Shown here in pieces: positions 34,771-48,003 of a stretch of 64,000 nt of DNA (its first letter is position 1; each line of letters opens with the position of its first letter). The notes beneath the pieces are model-generated. The model did not search any database and was not told where the DNA came from. It was given only the letters and a program-made list of their open reading frames with translations. The stretch is from Trachythela sp. YZ-2020 (taxonomy: Eukaryota; Cnidaria; Anthozoa; Malacalcyonacea; Clavulariidae): NCBI GenBank assembly GCA_016169945.1, contig JADLSH010000236.1, positions 5,008,001 to 5,072,000 on the forward strand, in the 5' to 3' direction. A program made the translations under genes and the position numbers.

Positions 34771-37700
34771 TATTATTATTATTATTATTATGAACTATAT
34801 TTCAACACGGTACAATTTCACCTTATAAAATAATTATGTACAAAGAAAAGAAAAAGGTGATCTTCCAACCGGCCGTGCTTACACTAGTAAAAATATGAAT
34901 TACGATATTTACAAGAAGGTTATTATAACTATAGATAACAACAAAGGGAAAATGAATATGATACTTAATATTAACATGCACGTTTTATGTTAGATTTAAA
35001 ATTAGCAATAGTTTCCGAGGACTTTTGTGATGAAGAAAGGTAGTTCCAGACTTCCGCCCCTCTATATGAGAATGCATTTTTCATATTGTTTGTTTTTGGT
35101 TTAGGTAATGTCAAATTGGCTCTCGATTGTCTTGTGTTATGGTCGTGTACGTCACTAATATTTGTAAACATATCACACAAATAATCAGGAACCATTTTGT
35201 TTTTTACCTTATACATGAAAATTGAAAGTTGTTGGATCCTTCGTTTTTCGAGGTTGGGAACTCCTAGCTTACTTAATATGTCAGCTGATCGTGTCGTGTA
35301 ATTCTCACGTGTGATTATTCGAAACGCCCTGCTCTGTAACTTTTGTAGTTTATCTGCTAATGTTTTCCCTAGACAACCCCACACTTGAGCACAATAATCG
35401 AAGTAAGGTTGGATTATGGATTGGTATATTGTTATTAGGGTATTGTATTCAATTGTATCTCGAAGTCGTCTGAGTATACCGAGGCCTGAAGTGACCTTTT
35501 TGAAATGTGTTCGACCTGCGCTGACCAGCTTAGAGACTCATCTATCATTAGGCCCAACGATTTTGTCGTTTTAACTCGTTTAATTTCTAAATTACCAACA
35601 TTGATAACCGGATCAAAAGTTACTTGGCTAAGCCTTTTCTTGGTACCAATTATCATATATTCGGTTTTACTGTTGTTTAAAGTTAATTTATTTGCGGATA
35701 GCCAATTTGCAACATTGTTTAAATCGCCATTCAATGTTTCTTCAATTACTTTAATATCATCACTTGTTGTTGCAATTTGGGTATCGTCTGCAAACATGTC
35801 TGCTTTTGCCCTGTTTAGACACTTTGGTAAGTCATTGATGTAAATTAAAAATAGCAATGGGCCTAAACCAGAGCCTTGCGGTATGCCTGTTTTCATAATT
35901 GATGGGCTTGATGTATTACCATTCACACAACAGTACTGGGTCCTATTTGATAGATACGACTCCAGCCAGCGATGCGCTGTTCCTTTTATTCCATAACTTG
36001 CTATTTTTTTAAAAGTATGTTATGGTCGACAGTATCAAATGCTTTTTAGGTCCAGAAACACAATCCCATTTAGTTTTCCAATATCAATGTTTTTTACCAC
36101 TAGTTAGTAATATCCAGCAGTGCTGTAACAGTTGAGTGTTGTGGTCTAAATCCGTGTTGGCAATTTGTAAGTAGGTTAAAGTCATGTAAATAATTATAGA
36201 TTTGGTTATGAATCAGCTTTTCCGCAATTTTGGCAACTACTGAAATAACGGATATCGGTCTGTAATTGGTCATTTCATCTTTAGCTTCAGACTTAAATAT
36301 CGGAGTAATCCTAGCGATTTTCCAATCATTGGGAAATATGCCTGTTATAATGGAGTGGTTAAATATGGATGTTAGAAATGGTGCAATAACTGATGCTGAA
36401 ATTTTTAAGATACGAGCTGAGATACCATCAATTCCAGATGCTTTGTTGGGCCCTAAACCGTGGAGTAGTTTTAAAACATCACTTTCTAGAATTTCTTGAA
36501 AGCTAGGGAGCCCATTAACTGGATGGTTTATATCACTAAGAAAACTATCCGGTGAAATACTCGATCGAGGAATTTCGTTCGCAAGTTTTTCTCCCAGTTC
36601 AACAAAATATGTATTAAAGGCATCTGGAATCAGAGTTTCATCAATTATTTCACCATTCCTATCTTTCATTTCTGGGATTTTATTTTTATTTGACGTTCTA
36701 TTCATCAATTCGTTGAGTGTTTTCCATGTTTGTTTTAAATTTCCTGAATTGCTATGTAGTTTGCCTTGATAGTACGAACATTTTGTATCTTTAATTTCCC
36801 TATTGTATTGGTTTTTAGCCTTTTGAAGACGGACCAGCTATTAATTGTATTATCTGCTTTAGCTTTTCTGTTTAAGAAATTGATATGGCGTTTTTTCAAT
36901 TAGATCTATTGTTAGCCAAGGTAGCCGCTTATTGGCCACCTTCCGTCTTTTAGTGGGGCATGATTGTTCCAGATTTTGAAGAATTTATTCTTCCAAATCT
37001 GCCAAGATATATTTGGATCGTATTGATCCAGGTCAAAAGCATTAAAGGAATTTTTCAAGTCTTGCAAGAATATTTGTTCATTGAAATGTTTGTAGTCGCG
37101 GTATTCAATTATTTTTGCATTTTCTTTGGAAAATTTAAATTTTCTAATGCCGTAAATAAGATAGTGATCACTTATACAAACAGTTGACACTCCTTTCGAA
37201 ATAATATTATTAGAATTTGTTGTATAGAAGTGATCGATCAATGTCCGAGTATCTTTAGTAACTCTTGTAGCGCCACTTATCAATTGTTCATATTGATACA
37301 GTTCTGTAATGAATTTGAGTTCCGAAGCTTGGGGAGATAAATTTCCGGATAATAGGTCATAATTTACATCTCCTACAATAATACTTTCTTTAGAGTCATT
37401 ATCGATTAATTGTAAACAGTTCTCAAATCTATAAAGAGTGTCAATTGGATCATTTGGTGGTCGATACCACGTTGTAATTAAGAAAGGTTTGACGTTTTGT
37501 TTAGTAATTTGTATTGTAAGGATTTCAATTTCAGGATCATTCAGGTCATTCCGAGTCGAAAATTTATCGAATCTCTAACGAAAAACCGATACCACCACCA
37601 AATCTATTTCTGTTTTGAAATCAATTGTAACCCTGAATGGCTATTGATTGTGTTGGCACACTGTCGTCCATTCGGTTTCATTAATCGCGAGAACGTCAAT

Positions 37701-38289
37701 TTCCTTATCATTCATGCAGATCCTAAGTTCGTCAATATGTTTAGGTAGACTTGTTATGTTTAAGGAAGCTATTTTGAAGCCTCGAATAGCCGGAACTAAT
37801 CGGTCTTGCTGGTTGACCACATTCGAATTGTGCTCATAGGATAGGGTTGACTTTCTGGTTTTGCGCATTGTGTTTCGTTTAGTATTGTTAATATTAGCCC
37901 CTATGTTAATTGATTTCATAATAGTATAAAAATAGTCAATATCGCTATGCTGGAATTCATTTAGTCAACTCTTGAGGAATTCAATCAAGTTCTTTGCTAA
38001 AAGTGCAGTTCCCTGACTATTTAAATGTAGTCCCGATGCATTTAATTTAGTAGCATCTATGTTAGCGTGACGTATAAACTGCCACTTAAATTTACTACAA
38101 AGCTTAGCTAGTAAGTAGTAAGGTATTAGTTTTATCTATCTTAATGTTGATGATCGGGTCCTGTCTCTTAATTATTTCTGAAATAGCTATTTTTGATAAA
38201 CTTTGGGACACGATACCTTGACACAAGGATTTCATTTCATCTGTAATTTCTTCTGGATCTTTCCGTTGGACGTCGTTAGTCCCTACGTG
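34771..38289 (-). mobile_element. Nearly full-length CR1-type LINE with ORF1 esterase remnant, minus strand
   Basis: It is inserted into the dispersed repeat behind HMBS-B; block A lacks it. Read on the minus strand from 38289: the end of an ORF1 with SGNH-esterase marks (HVGTNDV at the truncated 5' end, SGLHLNSQGTALL near its C-terminus, stop near 37970), as in CR1-clade LINEs. Then ORF2: endonuclease (37919–36912, with ASLNITSLPKHIDELR and NET), reverse transcriptase (NYRPISVISVVAK, HGFRPQHST, GIPQGSGLGPLLF, FADD box in 35926–35435) and C-terminal domain to 34971. Frameshifts break both ORFs, so it is inactive, though the FADD catalytic box is kept. The 3' end is an (ATA)n run at 34771–34791. 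Confidence 0.93.
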
Positions 38290-38455
38290 TTGAAATGTGC
38301 ATTATTTTTTTTTTCCAAATAATCACCTATGTAATTTCACTAAAACAATTATTCGCCTCAGGCTCGGTGAGTATCGGTGAATAAAAACCTCGACTTCGTC
38401 TCGGTTTTTATTCACCGATATTCACCTCGCCTTCGGCCAATAATTTTAATTAGTA

Positions 38456-39719
38456 AAATTAATGCAAGAGGCGAAATCTTTCAAATTTTAGAATGATTCT
38501 GGCTTCATTCTACTGTTTTTGAAACTTGGTCAGACAGATGATCTTAGTCTGATAACTCGTCTGTGTATAAACCCGGCAAACAAACGGGTCATTTGGCAAC
38601 ACGTAGAATTTGCGTAGTTCGTCTTGACCTATTAAATGTGGCAAGTCTCAGTATAGCCTACGTATGGTCTATGACGTAGGCTAATCTCAGTACCGCTGTT
38701 TTGAAACATACATTACCCCCTCTAATATTTTAATTATATATTAAAGACATTGGCAATAGGAACGAAAATCTTTATTCAAATGTAATTTAGTTAATATTAA
38801 CATATATTTAAATAATTGGTAGGCAATTCAATGAAATAGACTCTATTAAAGGTAAATATCTGGTTAATTAGCTGTGATTACTAGTACTTTATGCTCTAGA
38901 TCACTAAAACATTAATTAGTCCAAAGGTTTTAAAGTTCATTGTTTGTTGTTATTAGCAGTGTAGAAATAGTACATTGGAGTGTCTGAAGTCGAGTCACAT
39001 CACGGTTGTTGGTTGGAACACTAGGTAATTTGACTCCATTTGGACACCCCAAGTTACCTGGAGTCATCAAAATGATGTGGCTACTGATAGGAAGTCCATT
39101 TAGCTTATTTAACCCAGGGCGCTTATATAATATATAAACGCCCTGATTTAACGTGTTAACCAAGAACCTTCGCCCGAACTCATTTCCCGTTAGCCAGAGA
39201 AAAATCGTCTATAGTGTTAGTATTACCCATTATTTTGTAGATAAAGGGTTGACTATTATAATTAAGATTTTAGCGAAAATTTCAACTTGAATCGAACGAC
39301 TAGTTGTGCTTACGTCACACAATTTTCAAGCTATAAAAGCATTAGTTACACGCAATGCAATGTGGGATACATGCATGTAGGTCAAATATTCATTGTTTCA
39401 CAGTGACGTGACGTCAGGTCAATTTACATGCAAATAGTATAATAGTTTAAATAGTGTAGGCCATATTAATGTCTGGTTCCACTATAAACGTTTTTGTGAT
39501 CGTAATCGCAGTGGCGTCGTAGAACTCAAAGCATTTAAAATAAAATTGCATCTATGATGAGTTTCCCTTTCATACAGCACGAAACAGGCCTTGTACAACA
39601 ATTCCGTGGTATTGCCTTTGAAGTCCTATTCTAAGTTAATTGCTACTCCCAGACCCAATACTTAGTAAATCTAGATTATTTGTCTACGTTTGATTGTATA
39701 AATTATACAGTACTACGCA
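38456..39719. other. Tail-to-tail intergenic region, HMBS-B / ATP6AP2-B
   Basis: Counterpart of 9421–10663, differing by scattered substitutions and small indels. No exon is seen. Confidence 0.6.
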
Positions 39720-42700
39720 TTACTCAGACTTCATGCGTTGACTGGTTACACGATATATAACGCTATCACGGCCAGGATCCATATACCACATGACAATAGC
39801 TACAACATAGACTGTTAACACGAGGATGATCATTAACCACAGAATAATGTTAAATATTGGAGGAAATTCATCATCATAATACTCATCGACAATTGCAAAG
39901 TTTTTCTCGTTCGTCTTACAACCTGGTGTCTACAGAAAAAGAAAAAGAATTAAAACATGATTTACTGTATATTAGGGTATGTTCTATCGTCTATTTGTTT
40001 AAGTAGAAGATCAATTGACGTTTCTTCTCCGTTACTTGTTTAATTTAGTTTAATTCGTTAACAGGCAAAATTACTGGATGAGAATAAATTGATATATCTA
40101 TCTATATGCATCACGAGGAAAACTGGCCTCTAACTGGTCTCGTAACCCTTCCCCTTCAAATCGATAAGCTGTGCCAATAAACATGATTGCCTCAATATTA
40201 GTAAAAGCCGTGCAAAAACCCGTAATGTTTAATTCACTTCATTGGTGAAGTATAATAAGCCAATGATAGATTTTACTACTATGAACACTCTAGTATCCTT
40301 GTAGCCCTTATGTAATTTAGATAATATTATGAACACTCTAGTATCCTTGTAGCCCTTATGTAATTTAGTTAATATTATGAACACTGTAGTATCCTTGTAG
40401 CCCTTATGCTGGCCAAGTCCTTGCAGTTTGTTGACAACAATTACAAGCCACTTAAATTGGACTAAGGGAAAAGTGTTGTACACAGAGGCGTAGGATGCAA
40501 ACTTGAAGGGGCACTTTGTCTTAAGGGCACCTCTTCAATTAGAAAAATGTACTTTTTCCATTGTCTTAGCTGGAGAAAATGGCACTTTGAAGAAAACCTG
40601 GGGGGACGCGCCCTCTATGCCCTCACAGGTTCCTCATCGCTTTCATTCTTCTATACCAACTTCATTTACCTTTCGTGAGGGGATATCTCGTCGAACCCTC
40701 AGGTGACTTTCATCGTCTTCATAAATATCATTTACTTCACTTGGTAATATCTTCTGTTCGTCTCTACAAAGTACAAAAACAATATGTTTTCTATTTTCTT
40801 CAATAGGTTAATGGTTAGTCTCCTACGCAGTCGCTAGTGCCGGACCACTACTTAGTGGTTGAATTGAAATCATTTCGCAAGGCGCCCATTCTTGTTAAGG
40901 TCATTAGGATCGTCATTAGAAGTCGCTACATAGGAGGAAATATATAAGGCCCGTAAATCTCGAAGTTCCACTACTTTCGATGGGACGTTCCTTCTTTTGA
41001 TGTTCCAAAAAGTCAAAAGCAAATCACAAATTGACGAAATAGATAGAAATTGATAAAAACTAGTAGAACAGTCGATGTGCCGCTACTTTCGAGGGGCCAC
41101 TACACTGTATCTTCTATCAAAATCACCGCTAACTTTTTAAGACCGTTATATTCACGGTACCGTTACGTGCGGTGTTAATTTCGTGGCAGTTAAGATCTAT
41201 TAAACGATAAGATACGAAATGTTCAATATAGAACGTACCTTTCTTCTTTCTCCAAATTCACAACCTCCACAAGCGCTTGTCCTCCGTACAGTTCATTGAA
41301 TAATTTTGTAATCTGTAAACAAATATGTTTAGGTAATGGGCGAATTTACCACCTTTTTGTTGCTTCAAAGCCCAGTTCTTTAAACTTTCTTTGCCTAAAA
41401 TTTCATGCAGATTTGCTTAAATTATAGCGCTTTCATGGTTATAAAAATATTGTTACAGCTTTGTTATTCAGCTATCATTCAAAAGCTTTGCTCACCCCCT
41501 CCTAGTGTGCGCCACTTATTAAAAGGATATTAGACTTTCATGATTGATGGAACATTTTCACAACTTAATTACTGAGTTATCTTCCAGAGACTTTAAAAAT
41601 ACATTTGCAGGCAGTCGCCCCCTTTTACTCCTGCTCCCCCCCCCCCCCACACTCAGGTGCCGTCACTGCATAATTACTAAATAGAAAAATATATTTCACT
41701 AGCCTGTGGTATGACATTGTTAAGGATATGTAATGCAGCAGTAACTTGGTGAGAAGCATTGCCATAGCGCTGAGAAAGTCCCTGCAATATAGGTATACGA
41801 AATTTTCTTACCACAAGATATTGAATACAAAATAGGCAAAAAGGAATTACCAGATATAAAACAAATCGGCTAACACAGGTTTATACAAGTTGCCATCCAG
41901 TTTATATTTTCGCCATGTAATAAATAATAAATAAAGATAATTGAGCATTTCAATTATATATGTTAGTGTGAATTGGGTGCCAACGGGAATAAACAGACGT
42001 TAGCTGATTCGGATTATTGTCAATATGCAGACTACGCTGTACCTTCACTGTAGAAATACCGAAAGTAAAGAAATCTGCAAAGTCGTCGTGAATCAAACTT
42101 TCAAAACTCTTGATCTATAAAAATGAATAAAATTCTATAAAATTATATAGTGCCCATCATTTCTCAAATACAGGACTCTGTGGGCGATTCAGTATATATA
42201 GACTTCCAATTGTCAATGCATAACATGATGAATACCTTATCGTACAGGTAAAATAATGTTTGTATTTCGGCGAAGAAGAGGAAGTTGTCCTAGAAAATTT
42301 GAAATTCATCAAAAATACAGTACAGTTGTACGGTACAGTGCAATACAGAACTATAAGATATAATTCAATACAAAAGCTGGTTAAGCTGTCAAGAAACAAC
42401 TCACCATTTCATTCATATCAAATGACACATCTTCCATTCCAGGTATTGAGACGACGAACTTATGCTCTTTCTCAAGGTATTTTATACCTGAAACATGAGA
42501 TAATATAATGAGGTCACGGCGACTATTGAACTACATCTATCAGACATAATACAGGGCTACCGCGAGATTTCGCGGAACTTGAGAAACATTTTCCGGGTCT
42601 ATAAATAATAATAAGCCTCCAATCTCTACCGTCGGAAAATCATCCAGTTAATCACATGCATATTCCAGTGACATTCTAAATTTCCTTTTCATTACAACAC

Positions 42701-45524
42701 ATACCTTCACCGAAATCTGCAGTTTCAAACATCTTCAAAAGCTTTGAAAAAAAGAGAAAAAGGCAAGTTGATGTAAGAAAAACATATAGCATGCATGGGT
42801 ATAAGCACCACCCAAACTATAACCCGTGCTTTAACGAAGATAAAATCAAACAGTATACATATTGAATTAAAATACCTCGTCTTTAGATAGTTGCATTTCG
42901 TTTGAATTAGCTTCATCTTTAAACGCTCTTTGCTATAATAAACATTTTACAAAATCATAGGCAATTAAGATTAATGTAAAATCACAGCCCTTATTCATTT
43001 CGGGGATCAGGGTTAGGTTACTTTATACCACTGTATAAACCAAAATAATTTTCCCTTTCAATTTCACCACAGAATAGAACTTTACTATATACAAGATTTG
43101 AATTAGGGTCGGTTGTATAAAACTCTTACCACTAACATACGTAATAACGACTGGTTAACTTTCGCCCTAACTATAGCTAACTTTTAACTATTATTTTATA
43201 TACAACTGGTCCCAGATAATGAAAACACCTCAAGAGTGGTTCAAAAATCAAAGCAGACATACTTCACCATCCCAAGTGACAGTATGGGCGTTTCTTCCTG
43301 ATGTAGATGCTGCCTTTGCAAGCTAAATAGAAAGGAAGATTATATTAGAACTATTACTAAAATAGGGATGCGGTAATGGAGTAACGGTCAACTTCCAGAT
43401 CTATTTATAACAAACAATGATTGCATCATAGGATTGCATGCTCTTTATAGTCCGTGCACAAATTGCCCATAATTCCAATTACAAATTACCAAAGGGCACG
43501 GTAGGCTGGGAAAGTAACCCACAAACTTTGCACGAGACGAATGTCTGTCTTCACATGACTGTTTTTATCCAGCTAAAACAATTAAAGTACATGGCGACTT
43601 CGAACTTGTTCTTGAAATTGAACAAACTGTATGTTGTTGTATGTTATCCGACTGTAATATTGTGTGCTTATACGTCTATTAATGTTTAATTTTCTATATA
43701 TTTTCCACTACAGTACGCCACCCAACATCTGTATGGGTTAAAATGGGCGAAATGTCCTTCCCGGAATGGGTCCATATGAAAAGATGATACTTGATTAAGA
43801 TCCCAGCTAACGCGAGGTCAGATCTCACTTACTGTACCCAGGCTAGTTGGTACTAGGTGGTCCCCTACGAACTAAGTGAGAGACGAACACAGTACCTGCT
43901 TTTGTGCAGAAAACGACACAACCAGCGGTTTATCTTTCAAAACACTTGATATGTGACTCACAAAGTTACGTATTGGAGATATCCGGAATAAATCAAGATT
44001 AGAGTTAGCATCGTTCTACATCAAAAAACATTGTACGTGCATCAGAAAAAGAAAGTTGCCTTTAATCTAATGTTAAGAAATGGCAGCGGAAATATATTAA
44101 TAGGTGGGTTTCAGTAAGCGTTACAGAACAGCAGAACTTTAGAAGACTTGACTATTACATCTATCATGAAAAGAATTAACATTATTTTCCCACTCTGATT
44201 ACTTCCGGGTTCCACTACGTGCTGCACAATCCTGCTACACAATCCTGCTGCACAATCCTGATGCACAATCCTGCTGCACAGTATAGTGCTTAATGAAACC
44301 TAGCAAATGCAGACTAAGTAAAACCCACCTATCAGTGTAAACTGTAAATTGCAGTAGTAGGGAAAAGGCTGAAAGTACACATGCTGAATGTGATGAATAA
44401 ATAGATACGTACTCCTGAATTACAAATTTGAAGTAAATATAAAACAATTGAAATTACCTTAACAATGGTGTAAGTTGGTGACTTTCCAGGAAACGAAGTT
44501 GGTGACTTTCCTACAAAGTAAAAAAACAAATTGGGTATATAAAGGATGATAACGTTAAAATATATGTATATCTATACATATAGTCCAGTGGTAAACAACC
44601 GAACCGGCAATCGGGAGACACGGTTCGATTCCCGTTGGGAGTTCAGATGATTTTTCTGAATACAAAGCTTGAGAACAATCTTCAGTTACTATATATCCAA
44701 GTTTACAACATGTACTATATCACATACAGACTTAAACCCGGTTCACACGAGTGAGATAAGCACAAGCGTAAGCATAAGAGATCAAGCGTTCCGACATTAA
44801 CGTAAGGATATCAAAACCTTCCGTTCTTACGTCGCAGTGAGAACAACGCAAGCATAAGCACATCAAAGTGTTCCGCTATGCTTGCGTTTGTGCTTATTTC
44901 ATCGTGTGAACCAGGCTTTAGTGTATGAAAACACGAACACATAAGTTCGAAATGCACGGCGATAAGCGGAGGGAGGGTCAGGGGGAATCTCGCCTATAAC
45001 CCCTAAACAACATGATAGGAGCCCCCCTCTTAAGTTGGAACTCCTGTCACTCCACACCAACACCACGTCAGCAAGTAGGTGACCTGGTGCTTACCTTTGC
45101 TTACGCCATCAATGATAAATAATACGTTGGCTTTGGGACGATTGAAAATATTTCCTGCAAATAATCCATTCCAATCTATATTCTAAACACAGAAATAGAA
45201 TCAAAACTCAATTGTTATGTAGTAAAACATATATTTTTTATATTTGATATAAAACACTAGTGGTAGCTCTATCATCTGATACAAAACACAAGTCTGATCA
45301 CCGCTAATAGGACTCAACTTTCAGCTTCGGCAGATAACACAAACTTCGGCCTTATTCAATGCTTGTTAAATGGTTTATAAAGATACCTGGAGAGAGGAGA
45401 AACCCAATGCCAATGATAGAACTTGGGGAATATCTTGTAATTTAATATTTCCAGCAGATGATCGTAATGAAACAGAAGTTGGAACATTGGTAAAACTTAG
45501 GCTACCAGCCACGATATCAGCAAC
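39720..45524 (-). CDS. ATP6AP2: ATP6AP2 ((pro)renin receptor), copy B, open in thirteen exons
   Basis: Exons 5' to 3': 45524–45387, 45182–45095, 44510–44458, 44015–43896, 43322–43263, 42932–42876, 42741–42705, 42487–42405, 42114–42043, 41781–41704, 41312–41239, 40763–40670, 39929–39720; together 387 codons plus stop, all phases consistent. Order of features: an N-terminal ectodomain with GSLSFTNVPTSVSL and IPQVLSLALGF, then DWNGLFAGNIFNRPKA (closely like the animal family), a helical stretch ending in NELYGG, an RVRR furin-type processing site, an acidic stalk (DEYYDDEF), one membrane span (IILWLMIILVLTVYVVAI) and a short cytosolic tail after MDPGRDSVIYR. The protein assists V-ATPase assembly in endomembranes. 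The intron after 41781–41704 starts with GC in both copies. The signal peptide is not in these exons; a candidate lies at 48004–49722. Confidence 0.92.
40288..40408. repeat. Local tandem repeat of about 57 bases, block B only
   Basis: The unit gaacactctagtatccttg … taatttag is present about two and a half to three times here but once in block A (about 11225–11250). It expands an otherwise matched 3' region of ATP6AP2. Confidence 0.8.
43109..43217. mobile_element. Short MITE with gggtcggttgtat-type ends, block B copy
   Basis: Same element and position as 13948–14055 in block A, so the insertion predates the duplication. Confidence 0.6.
44735..44917. mobile_element. Harbinger-like MITE, block B copy
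   Basis: Counterpart of 15566–15748, with TTA on both sides (44732–44734 and 44918–44920). The shared position shows insertion before the duplication. Confidence 0.78.
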
Positions 45525-45676
45525 CTACAAACATTGTCAGTAGTATGATCACAGAGTGCGAACTAGAGGGCACACAGAGACTGTACACCTCCGCCTGCAA
45601 AAGTCAAGTATTCATTTACTGATTGCGCATTCAGTTCTTTTCAGCCAGGAATAGCAAGACAAATTCAAGACAATTT

Positions 45677-45935
45677 CTGGGTTTGAACTACCCGGGGTTT
45701 GAACTACCCGGGGTTTGAACTACCCTGGGTTTGACCTACCCTGGGTTTGAACTACCCTGGGTTTGAACTACCCTGGGTTTGAACCACCCTGGGTTTGAAC
45801 TACCCTGGGTTTGAACTACCCTGGGTTTGACCTACCCTGGGTTTGAACCACCCTGGGTTTGAACTACCCTGGGTTTGAACCACCCTGGGTTTGAACCACC
45901 CTGGGTTTGAACTACCCTGGGTTTGACCTACCCCC
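45677..45935. repeat. 16-base minisatellite, about 16 units (block B)
   Basis: Same unit as at 16533–17444 but about 40 units shorter, and followed by different sequence (45936–46436) before homology resumes. Confidence 0.95.
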
Positions 45936-46214
45936 GTCCCGTCAACATTGGACCATGACTTGTTTCAGTACTGTCATTGAAAATCATCCCGCCTCTAATC
46001 CTGGTGCGGCAAAGTGTGACCATGTAAACGAGCCCTCAGGTTAACGCTATACAAAATATTTTGATTTTTTGCGTTGGGTGTCGGTGCGGTGTCTGGGATT
46101 GCATGCGTGCCTTGGGGGGATGTTTTCACTGTGTGCATGAGTTGAGTTTTTTCCTTATAAAGCGTAAGCACGTAACGTGTTTGTCAGCACAGATGTCTCA
46201 CTTGGTATCCTTCC

Positions 46215-46436
46215 CTATGATTTTCGTGTCCTCGCTTTTTCGCCTCGCGGATCACGACATATGGCGTAAAGTGGCGTAAGCGACACTTACTGGCAAAATG
46301 GTGGCGTGAACGTACACGCAATAGCACGCAAAACATCTCCATTTATGGTCATGCGCCATTTTGCCAGCAAGTGTTGCTCGCGCCAACTTGCGAATTATTG
46401 CGTGACGTTGCGTAATTTTCTCGGAGATGCGTTTAA
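46215..46436. mobile_element. Foldback element in block B
   Basis: Arms at about 46271–46310 (gtggcgtaagcgacacttactggc …) and 46349–46390 are inverse of each other. The preceding ttttcgtgtcctcg … ggatcacga stretch is also found at 52731–52768 inside another inverted-repeat element, so both belong to one family. Block A lacks it. Confidence 0.65.
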
Positions 46437-46655
46437 AAAAATTGGGAAATAGAATCGTTAAAGATGGCGAAGTGAAAATGCATAGAATGTCGTTTTTCAT
46501 TTCAAGGAAGAGGCCATATTAACGGCTGAAAAACTGCTTAAGGTCAATATAAAGCTATAGATCTTACAGAGTCGCCGCAGGAATCGGTGGTAGCGCCCGG
46601 CTCTCGTTGTTAGATTGTTGGCTCGAAAAGCGTGATGAAAAAGTGATTACAGCAG

Positions 46656-48003
46656 AGCACTTGCTAACAGGCTGTTGAAATCAGAGACTGAGTATTTATA
46701 CTGTATATTGGGTGGAATAGATAAATATGGCATCAGGTCATTTTGTGACGTAGTTTGCGGGAAATCTGCGGGTGTTACGGGTTTTAGGAATACTGTCATT
46801 TTGCTTGTTATGGGCATTTTGGCGACCTTGGGTAGTATGCCTGTAGATATTATTCTTGTGGAGGTAGCCAATCTTTGAATGGAGCTGGGCTATACCGGCG
46901 CAACCAGTAACTCCAAGCTTCAAGCTTGTGGAGTTACATGACCACAATTCCTAATTCAACTAAGTTTTGAAGTGCACATTTTGAATTTGGAGTTAGCCCC
47001 TTAGACTATGGATTAGGTAGCGTCGCTCCATGGCTCCCTAACTTCTGCAGCCATGGGGTAGTTGGATAGGAGGACAATTAACGCCTTCAATATGTAACAT
47101 TCAAGACCATTAGTAAAACGGTCACATTTTGTGGAAAATGGATATCCTGTGACATACAGTACATTACAGTATAAAGTGTATACCCAGGCCATACATACAT
47201 ACACATACAGTATAGTGGCCATAATGGATATTTCAGAATGTCAAATGAATACAAGACAATTTCTAGTGCTGTAAGTTTACAGAAGCAGTTTCCCCATAGA
47301 TCTACATGTACATGCAATTTATTTGGGCTTAAGATTATCGGATGAACTATACGGAATAGAAGGCAATATTTTCGTTTAACCCGTTATCTTCACGATCAAC
47401 CTGTCGAAATTGAAACTTTTGATTCTCAATAATTATAGAATTCTACATAATTATTACAAAATTGACAAAATTATGTGAAAGTCTGATGCTATATGTACCT
47501 CACATACAGTATAAAGCCCATTTTTTCACAATTATACTCAAGTCTATTTTCTCATTCATGAGAAAAAATTCATTCTGTTTTATTTAATAACACTTTAAAA
47601 TAAAGGTAACATTGTTTGATTCATATCTTGTACTCTCAAAATAGCTATATTCCTGGGAGTGTGTCTCTTTCAGAATTTTTTTAAAGCTGATAACTGCTTG
47701 CTGTTTCTTATGTGAATGGTATTTAACATACTGTACCAGCATGAATGAAAATCTTGAAACTCATTTGTGTGCACTAGAATAATCATACTAACAGTACAAT
47801 CCTATATTTCCTAATCCATAACATGTAGTTTCAGTTCACATGGTAATAAGCTTGGCCATATATGAGCTGAGTGGAGAAGATGACCCTTTGTTTTCCCTAT
47901 AGTAGGGTGATCCAGAGAGGGTTAGATAACCTATACGATGTTAACATACTGTATTTTGAGCATGATAACACATGATTGGGCATAACCAATATTTTTTGAG
48001 TAC
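46656..48003. other. No gene recognised right of block B
   Basis: Overlapping short open frames on both strands at 46647–46947 are not recognisable. If the minus-strand exons at 48004–49722 join ATP6AP2-B, this stretch is intron. Confidence 0.45.

Larger units (their letters stand above)
28990..46655. repeat. Segmental duplication, block B (HMBS–ATP6AP2)
   Basis: Second copy of the HMBS–ATP6AP2 pair, in direct orientation, about 10.5 kb downstream of the end of block A. It lacks the 742-base element and the 2.5 kb foldback seen in A, but has its own nearly full-length LINE (34771–38289) and a three-unit local tandem repeat near 40290. Both blocks end upstream of the first visible ATP6AP2 exon at the same sequence. 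An end-to-end join of two haplotypes would also give this pattern. Confidence 0.95.
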
